A stretch of DNA of 64,000 nt from assembly GCA_019247605.1 (NCBI GenBank), contig JAFBAS010000006.1, positions 1 to 64,000 of the forward strand, in the 5' to 3' direction. The stretch is from Hyphomicrobiales bacterium. GTDB taxonomy: Bacteria; Pseudomonadota; Alphaproteobacteria; Rhizobiales; Beijerinckiaceae. Below, piece after piece: positions 8,791 to 14,191 of the stretch. Below the pieces are notes generated by a model, which saw only the letters and a list, made by a program, of their open reading frames with translations, was not told the origin of the DNA and made no database searches. Positions within the stretch are counted from its first letter, which is position 1. Every line of letters begins with the position of its first letter. Made by a program: the position numbers and the translations under genes.

Positions 8791-9417
8791 ATGTTAGAGA
8801 ATTTTCAAATGCATTTCCGGAGGGATTCGTTCACACCGAATCCCGTAGACGCAGAGCCGATGGTCGCCCAAGCTGTTCCAGAGTTGCGGGAATTTTTCTC
8901 GCTATTCTCCGGGCTGTCATTCGAGAAGGGGCTATACCGAGTGATGAATGCGTCGTCGCTTGCGGAGGCGAACAGTTTCATAGCGGTCGCATTCCCATTT
9001 TATTCCAGAAGAGCGAAATGCTTCGCTTACGATTGGTTCGGACGCATATTTGCGCTGGATATGGGCCGAATGAAGGGGGGTGAGCCTGAAATACTTATGT
9101 TCGAGTTGATGGAGGTGCTTGACCTCGAGGTGCCGTGCAATTTGGTCAATTTTCATGATTCCGAGCTGATTAATGAACGCGAGGTGGTGCTTGACTCAAA
9201 GTGGCATGCTGAGTGGCTGGCGAGAGGGGAATCCATTCCAATGCCCGATCGATGCGTCGGTCTAAAGAAGCCCCTCTTTTTGGGGGGAGAGTTTGCCTTC
9301 GACAACATGGAGGCAACGAACCTCAGTGTGTATTGGCATATGACGGCGGAGTTGATCAAGATGACTAGGGGCCTGCCCCATGGGACAAGGATCAGGGACA
9401 TTTTATTAGGGAATTGA
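8791..9417 (+). CDS. Immunity protein, DUF1851/Tdi1-like
   Basis: The product has 208 residues and no signal or membrane segment. The order GLYRVMNASSLAEAN, then FAYDWFGRIFALD, LMFELMEVLDLEVP, NFHDSELI, ECVG-type RCVGLKKPLFLGG and VYWHMTAEL matches my memory of the DUF1851 / T6SS immunity protein Tdi1 family, which protects producers from nuclease effectors. It starts 3 bases after the toxin stop, the usual toxin-immunity spacing. Base composition is clearly more A+T-rich than the flanking phage genes, consistent with recent acquisition as a cassette. Expected to act in the cytoplasm by binding the toxin's nuclease domain. Confidence 0.75.
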   Translation: MLENFQMHFRRDSFTPNPVDAEPMVAQAVPELREFFSLFSGLSFEKGLYRVMNASSLAEANSFIAVAFPFYSRRAKCFAYDWFGRIFALDMGRMKGGEPEILMFELMEVLDLEVPCNLVNFHDSELINEREVVLDSKWHAEWLARGESIPMPDRCVGLKKPLFLGGEFAFDNMEATNLSVYWHMTAELIKMTRGLPHGTRIRDILLGN

Positions 9418-9542
9418 TTTCGGCACATAGCATCTGAATTCATTGAAGGTACGCATGCGTAGGGATCAAGCCATTGATGGGTTAGTTAAGGGTGGACATC
9501 AAATGGGGGGCTTCGGAGAGAAGCCTCGGCTAGTACTCTGAA

Positions 9543-9800
9543 TCATAGCTGAGTGATACGTCGGTTTTGGAAGCGCTTTTGCTAGGCGCGTTTCTTAGTC
9601 CAGGCGAACGGCTTTGCGGTTTCATTATAGGCGGCAATGAAGCCATCGATATGCTGCTGCAATTGGTGGATGGCGGTGAACGAGGCACCGCTGAGCGACT
9701 GGCCTTGCAGGATTGAGAACCAAGTCTCGACCTGATTGAGCCAGGATGCCCGTGTCGGCGTGAAGTGGAAGTGCACCTTGGGGTGCTGCTTGAGCGGCAC
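9543..9800 (-). pseudogene. IS630-family transposase, C-terminal remnant
   Basis: Only about the last 85 residues of a ~340-residue DDE transposase remain: HFHFTPTRASWLNQVE, WFSILQGQSLSG and KPFAWTKK are hallmarks of IS630. Reading on through an in-frame TAG at 9582-9584 gives QKRFQNRRITQL and a TGA at 9543-9545, which is the usual C-terminus, so the gene also has a premature stop. The 5' side ends at about 9800-9805, exactly where toxin-trunk sequence resumes. It cannot be active. Confidence 0.8.
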
Positions 9801-9805
9801 CGCGC

Positions 9806-10804
9806 GCCTATGACAGCTTTTCTGATGCGGTCGGGAACGCGCCCTGGCGCGTCAGTCGCTTGTCCTCGGATCCCTTTGCGAGCCCGCAAATCCGACAAGG
9901 CGCGAATAACAATCAAACTTACTCGATGGAGCGGGCTGCCGACGTTCTCGCGGCGCGTGAAAATCCCGAGAACTTCGCAATGGCGAAGCTTGCGGGAACC
10001 CATTTAGCTAACAAATTGATTTTAAGAGGAGTTGGCCGGTTCCTCGGTGGCTCAGCGGGAGCAACGCGAAGTCCCCGCGACGACAATTCTCCGCCGGCTC
10101 TAGGAAATCCTCAAACTGGGTCGCCACCGTTTGCACCTCTCGCTCCCAATGCGGGCGATCCCAATCGTACCCCTTGGCCAACCGGTACAAGTCCGCAGGA
10201 TTCTAATCTTCCTAATAATGTCGTTCCCAATCCTGGCTCGATGTCGGCTACAGGAAACCCTCCTGCCGTCATCAATGAAATCACGGGAAGTGGCAATTTC
10301 GGTGCTAGCGCTCCTGGCGCGAGTGCTACGCCTCAGGCTCCAAATGGTCCGGGCGGCTCGACGAACTTAACACCGTCGAGTGCAGCCGCGTCCAGCAACC
10401 CGCTCGCGTCGGGACAGCTCGTCGCAAGTAATGGAATAGAACCGAATGATAAGTTGACGCGATCAGGACAGCTTCTTCTTAATCAAATGAGAGGTGAAGC
10501 TACCGAACAGCGCGTGCGCACTGAGCTACAACAAACTCATCTCTTGGTAGCTGAGCAAGTTACTATTCGAACTCGGAGCGGTGCTAAATCACGCTTGGAT
10601 TTCGTGACTTTGGACCCTGATACCGGCGAAATTAGATGCATCGAGTGCAAAAGTTCTCCTACAGCGCCATTATCGGAAAATCAGAGATTGGTGCATTTTG
10701 AGCTAGAACGTAGCGGTGGTATTGTCGTGGGTGCGGGCAAGCCCAACATACCTGGTGGCATGCGGATTCCTCCTACAAAAGTACGAATTATCCGGGACCC
10801 CTAA
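9806..10804 (+). CDS. Orphan (headless) polymorphic toxin cassette, C-terminal PD-(D/E)xK nuclease
   Basis: Homology to the upstream toxin's trunk begins at 9806 (AYDSFSDAV, compare AYDEFSDAV) and resumes with NQTYSMERAADVLAARENP, parallel to NQTLSFDRASNALAARENP. The segment between these blocks in the first gene is missing. An in-frame TGA at 9791 and the IS630 remnant cut off the head. The open frame can start at TTG 9860 or ATG 9926; neither has a good Shine-Dalgarno. Numbering from TTG 9860, a Pro/Ser/Asn-rich linker (70-195) leads to a restriction-endonuclease-like domain: Asp247 (RLDFVTLD), Glu262-x-Lys264 (CIECKSS) and Gln275, with a VVGAGKP and IPPTKVRII ending known from Rhs-type toxins. 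An immunity candidate follows after 1 base. Confidence 0.65.
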   Translation, partial: AYDSFSDAVGNAPWRVSRLSSDPFASPQIRQGANNNQTYSMERAADVLAARENPENFAMAKLAGTHLANKLILRGVGRFLGGSAGATRSPRDDNSPPALGNPQTGSPPFAPLAPNAGDPNRTPWPTGTSPQDSNLPNNVVPNPGSMSATGNPPAVINEITGSGNFGASAPGASATPQAPNGPGGSTNLTPSSAAASSNPLASGQLVASNGIEPNDKLTRSGQLLLNQMRGEATEQRVRTELQQTHLLVAEQVTIRTRSGAKSRLDFVTLDPDTGEIRCIECKSSPTAPLSENQRLVHFELERSGGIVVGAGKPNIPGGMRIPPTKVRIIRDP

Positions 10805-10805
10805 A

Positions 10806-11141
10806 ATGACGGTCGAACAAACAGGCGCGATAGATTTTATTCACGTTGCCAAAGTTTCTGGTGACATCAGGCTAACAATTGTCGATCATTTGCCATGGAA
10901 CAAAGACGAAGGCGCTCATCTGCTCCTCTTGCAGAAAAAATTGAACAATTATCTCGAATTTATCGAAAGCGGACAAATACTCGAACAAATACCGGACGCT
11001 AGGAATCGAAAGATGGTCATCAATCTAGTTGGAGAATACCCTTTAAGTGACGCTGCGAAAGTATTTCTAAAAAAAGCTGATGATCTTGCCTCCAAGGAAC
11101 TTGGTATCAGTTTAATATTTTCGCTGCGTCACCCAGCCTGA
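10806..11141 (+). CDS. Immunity protein candidate, DUF6572-like
   Basis: The product has 111 residues and is cytoplasmic. It opens MTVEQTGAIDFIHVAKVSGD, continues LTIVDHLPW and HLLLLQKKLNNYLEFIESG, and ends with a SDAAKVFLKKADDLA helix, which matches my memory of the DUF6572 family. ATG 10806 follows the orphan toxin's stop by one base, so the pair is coupled. The gene is A+T-rich compared with the phage genes around it. If the upstream cassette is silent, this gene could still give protection against kin carrying the same nuclease tip, provided it is transcribed. Confidence 0.6.
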   Translation: MTVEQTGAIDFIHVAKVSGDIRLTIVDHLPWNKDEGAHLLLLQKKLNNYLEFIESGQILEQIPDARNRKMVINLVGEYPLSDAAKVFLKKADDLASKELGISLIFSLRHPA

Positions 11142-11354
11142 GGCCCATGGAGAGGGCCCGGCCATCCAGGATCCGAATTTCCGTCGAGATATTTCGCATG
11201 TGGGCCTCGGGCAATACTGAGCATGTCAGTATCAACCCGGTCTCTGGAAGGGCCCCACACTATACGCTTTGGTCCTTTAGGATTTGGCCAGGCACATAGC
11301 GCAGGTATACCAGCAAAACTCAACCGCGATCCGCGGAAGACATTGGAGAGGATC

Positions 11355-11459
11355 ATGGCCGGGTTCAACGCCGCAATGGCCGACGGACACGCCCAAACGC
11401 TAGGTGATTCCCTGAGCCGAGCGAGCAAGTGCGCAAGCCGCGCCGTTCATGAGCGCTGA
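11355..11459 (+). CDS. Possible small ORF, 34 residues
   Basis: ATG 11355 is preceded by GGAGAGGATC, a good Shine-Dalgarno, and encodes a peptide opening MAGFNAAMADGHAQTLGD that ends at 11459, 11 bases inside the next frame. The same frame is open from 11223, but that ATG lacks a ribosome site. No family recognised. It could instead be the degenerate 5' part of the following frame. Confidence 0.3.
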   Translation: MAGFNAAMADGHAQTLGDSLSRASKCASRAVHER

Positions 11460-11961
11460 AACGCACACCCCGGCCGAGCAAAACACACTATCCGCCCCGC
11501 CCAGGTGCGGGAAAACTTACGGGGAGGACGGTGCCTCTAGCGCTGAGGACGCCTTGGCTGCTAAAATCGGGCGCCATCTCGCCAAAGCTGATCCGGCGAC
11601 GTGCCAGGCCGTGCTCGATACCGTGCTACGGCTCGCTAAAGCGCCGAGCGCGGAGACAATCAACGCTTTTGCCAAAGAGATCACCGCCGCACAACTCAAC
11701 CCCGGCGCGCGGCGAAGCGTGATCGGGGCGGTGATGAATGCGCTGCCCCGATCGTGTGAACCGCGGCTGGAACCGCGGAGCGCGGGCGGCGCGTCGGGGC
11801 CGTCAAACGGCTCGGATCAGGCAGCCCGGATCGCGGGTGCGCTCAATATCCGTATCCATAAGGACCGTAGCCGTAATACGGGCTCGGGCCGTAATACCCA
11901 TACGGTGACGGACCGTAGTCGTAATGACGCGCCGCCTCGCTCGCCGCGATGCCCCCGATGA
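11449..11961 (+). CDS. Possible hypothetical CDS, 3' part running antisense into the next gene
   Basis: The first ~120 of 170 residues look like real protein (helical stretches LAAKIGRHLAKADPATCQAV and AKEITAAQLNPGARRSVIG) with normal G+C-rich third positions. The last ~45 residues lie opposite the Tyr/His-rich gene and are Arg/Asp/Ser-rich, as expected for antisense noise. Either the gene lost its original 3' end or the call is false. The start at 11449 overlaps the small upstream frame. No function can be proposed. Confidence 0.35.
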   Translation: MSAETHTPAEQNTLSAPPRCGKTYGEDGASSAEDALAAKIGRHLAKADPATCQAVLDTVLRLAKAPSAETINAFAKEITAAQLNPGARRSVIGAVMNALPRSCEPRLEPRSAGGASGPSNGSDQAARIAGALNIRIHKDRSRNTGSGRNTHTVTDRSRNDAPPRSPRCPR

Positions 11962-12157
11962 GGGCGCCGACGGCGCCCACGAAGGGGGCGGCACCGTAAT
12001 GGCGGTGATGACGGTAGTAGCCGTAATGGCGGTAATAGGGGTGGTGATAGACATGACGGTAGGCGGCCGATGCCGGCGTGGTCACCGTGGGCACCGCGCC
12101 GAGAAGAACCGAGGCCGTGAGGCCCAAGGCAAGCATCTTCTTCATTCCTGAGCGCAT
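11843..12157 (-). CDS. Small secreted Tyr/His/Gly-rich protein
   Basis: The product has 104 residues. An N-terminal signal peptide (KKMLALGLTASVLLGAV, then a run ending ASA-AYRH) is followed by a Tyr/His-rich block, a Gly/Ala hydrophobic patch (FVGAVGALIGGIAASEA, possibly membrane-associated) and a Tyr/Gly/Pro-rich tail. Proteins of this look are common in Rhizobiales, with no established function. The ATG at 12157 is preferred because AGGAG lies 7 bases upstream; the open frame extends to 12196 without a better site. It is a host-type gene, on the opposite strand to every neighbouring phage gene. Confidence 0.75.
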   Translation of the reverse strand: MRSGMKKMLALGLTASVLLGAVPTVTTPASAAYRHVYHHPYYRHYGYYRHHRHYGAAPFVGAVGALIGGIAASEAARHYDYGPSPYGYYGPSPYYGYGPYGYGY

Positions 12158-12498
12158 GATCGAGCTCCTGGGGTTTTTGGCGGCCGCGATGGTCATCCGA
12201 GGACCACGAAAAGGCGGCGCTGCCAGTGGTTTCCGTCCATAAACGCGACTGAAAGGGCTTTTGTTCCCGAGGGGTTCTGCGTGAAGGCGAGCGCGAGAAC
12301 CCGGAATTCCGTCCGCGATCGAGCGTTGAGGATTCCTCGTTGCCGGCTTTCGCGGGCAGGAGCGGAAACGGCGTTTCGCGCCGGCACGAGCACCCGCCGA
12401 GAGCGACGCGACGGGCGTGGCTGCGGATCGCCCGCGCGCCTCGTCGCTTCACCTCGCAACTCAACCCATCGACCTTACCCGCACCGGGAGGCCGCCCC
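12158..12498. other. Divergent intergenic region between the Tyr/His-rich gene and the tail fibre gene
   Basis: No gene is credible here; the open frames in it are Arg-rich shadows. It must hold the leader of the minus-strand gene and that of the tail fibre. Around 12336-12390 an imperfect inverted repeat (CTCGTTGCCGGC with GCCGGCACGAG) looks like a REP-type element. GGGAGG at 12486-12491 is the tail fibre ribosome site. Confidence 0.45.
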
Positions 12499-13806
12499 AT
12501 GGCCGTTTTCTGTCCCTTGAGCTGCCAGCCGGTGTTCTTCCAAGGCACCGCGCAGATCGGCGCCGAGATCACCGTGTACGACGCCGGCACGCTCACGCCG
12601 CGCACGGCCTTCAAGGACGGGCTTTTGAATTCGCCCTTCGCGCAACCGATCCTGAGCGACGCGAATGGCTGCCTTCCGGAGATCTGGGTCGCCGGGAACG
12701 CCTACAAGCTTCGGATCACCACCGCATCGGGCGTGCAAATTCGCGAGGTCGACAACCTGCCGGGCGACGTGCCGCAAGCGGCGCCAGGCACGGCCGGCAC
12801 CGTGAGCACGGCCGCGTCGCTCGTCACCGGCGATCTGCAATGGAACTATGGAACGGCCGTGATGGCCGGGCGCGTGCGCGCCAACGGCAACACGATCGGC
12901 AACGCGGTCTCGGGTGCCTCGGAGCTCGCGAGCCTGGTGTGCCAAAGCCTGTTCCAATGGCTGTGGAACGGCGACCCGACGCTCGCCGTCTCGGGCGGAC
13001 GCGGCGCGACCGCACTTTCCGATTGGAACGCCAACAAGACGATCGCGCTTCCGGATTTTCGCGGGCGCACGCCATTCGGCATCGACGGCATGGGCGCGCC
13101 GCCCTCGGGGCGCCTCGCCAATGCGACGCTGGCGACGGGAAATCCGGGCGCGCTCGGAAGCAGCGGAGGAACCGGAGCGGAGACACTGACGGGCGCGCAA
13201 ATCCCCGCGCATGTCCACACCGGAACGACGCAGGCGAACGGTGCCTTCTCGCTCACCGGGACGACGGCGCAAGCGGGCGCCTTCTCGCCCAGCGCGACGA
13301 GCGACACGCAAGGCGCGCACAGCCATGGCGGGGCGAGCGGTTCGGCCGGCGGCCACACGCATGGAGCGTCCACCGACACGCAAGGCGCGCATGCGCATGG
13401 CGGGAGCGTCACCGATACGCAAGGCGCGCACGCCCACACCTACACGGGGCCCGCGACCGTCGCGGCCGCCGGGGGCACGCAAGCCTCGGGATGGTGGTTC
13501 GGCACGACGAGCGTCGCGACCTCGACGGCGGGCGCGCATGCGCACAACCTCGAGATCAACACGGACGGCGCGCATTCCCACAACATCGCGGTCGCGGCCG
13601 TCGGCGATCATCAGCATGCGATCGCGAGCGACGGCGCGCACGCGCACGCGATCACGGTCTCGGCGATCCCGGCGCATGCGCACAGCTTCGTCACCGACGC
13701 GGGCGGGGTGCACACGCACAGCTTCACCTCCGACGCGACGGGCGGCGGAGGCACGCACAACAACATGCCTCCCTTCCTCCTCGCGACCTTTTATCTGGTG
13801 CTTTGA
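12499..13806 (+). CDS. Tail fibre with collar domain and eleven His-x-His metal-site motifs
   Basis: The product has 435 residues. Residues 1-100 form an N-terminal virion-attachment type domain (ITVYDAGTLTPRTAF, YKLRITTASG). A phage tail-collar domain follows (ALPDFRGRTPFGIDGMG near 190). Then a long Gly/Ala/Thr region (about 235-415) contains eleven H-x-H motifs, and the chain ends THNNMPPFLLATFYLVL, the usual collar C-terminus. In T4 gp37 and spike tips, H-x-H from three chains binds iron octahedrally and makes a needle; the same is inferred here. GGGAGG 7 bases upstream sets ATG 12499. The next gene starts one base after the stop. Confidence 0.8.
   Translation: MAVFCPLSCQPVFFQGTAQIGAEITVYDAGTLTPRTAFKDGLLNSPFAQPILSDANGCLPEIWVAGNAYKLRITTASGVQIREVDNLPGDVPQAAPGTAGTVSTAASLVTGDLQWNYGTAVMAGRVRANGNTIGNAVSGASELASLVCQSLFQWLWNGDPTLAVSGGRGATALSDWNANKTIALPDFRGRTPFGIDGMGAPPSGRLANATLATGNPGALGSSGGTGAETLTGAQIPAHVHTGTTQANGAFSLTGTTAQAGAFSPSATSDTQGAHSHGGASGSAGGHTHGASTDTQGAHAHGGSVTDTQGAHAHTYTGPATVAAAGGTQASGWWFGTTSVATSTAGAHAHNLEINTDGAHSHNIAVAAVGDHQHAIASDGAHAHAITVSAIPAHAHSFVTDAGGVHTHSFTSDATGGGGTHNNMPPFLLATFYLVL
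13303..13760 (+). repeat. Degenerate in-frame repeats coding GAHxH units in the tail fibre
   Basis: The unit (S/T)DTQGAHxH is encoded three times with nearly identical DNA (starting about 13300, 13372 and 13411), followed by more diverged units to about 13760. Such repeats can expand or contract by slippage or recombination and so change the number of metal sites. Confidence 0.6.
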
Positions 13807-13807
13807 C

Positions 13808-14161
13808 ATGATCCAGGCTCGATTCAAGCCGGTGACCAATCAATCGGATTGGGCGACCTCGATCCAATTCAACGACAAGGCGACGGGAACGCCGATCGAC
13901 ATCACGGGCGGAGACGTGCCGTTGAGCTTTCTGCTCGCGCTGCAACTCGTGGGCGAGCGCAACGCGCCGGCGCTCACGGGAAGCACGGCGACGGGCGAGC
14001 TGACGCTGCCCTCGCTCGGCATCCTGCAAATCTTCTTTCCGGCCGCGAGGGTGCAGGCGCTCGCGCCCGGCTCCTATGATGTCGGCCTCACAGTCACGAA
14101 CGGCCTGAACACCGCGCAAATCCTTCTCGGACGATTGCCGATCGTGGACGGCATCGTCTGA
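13808..14161 (+). CDS. Phage fibre-associated protein, hypothetical
   Basis: The product has 117 residues and a probable all-beta fold: MIQARFKPVTNQSDW, a central IDITGGDVPLSFLLALQ strand pair and a C-terminal YDVGLTVTNGLNTAQILLG. It lies one base after the collar fibre and 30 bases before the second fibre. This beta-sandwich type, between fibre genes, resembles small BppU-like or fibre-linker proteins, but no family was confirmed. No signal peptide; probably a virion component. Confidence 0.6.
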   Translation: MIQARFKPVTNQSDWATSIQFNDKATGTPIDITGGDVPLSFLLALQLVGERNAPALTGSTATGELTLPSLGILQIFFPAARVQALAPGSYDVGLTVTNGLNTAQILLGRLPIVDGIV

Positions 14162-14191
14162 CCGGCCGGCGCAATTCGAGGAAATTCACAG

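Noticed and set aside
11129-11428. 99-residue minus-strand frame opposite the region after the second immunity gene
   Set aside because: Pro/Trp/Gly-rich with no ribosome site; likely chance.
12475-13839. 454-residue minus-strand frame and a 464-residue frame in +3 (12417-13811) over the tail fibre
   Set aside because: Both are Arg/Ala/Asp-rich shadows; the third frame carries the collar domain, H-x-H repeats and a good ribosome site.
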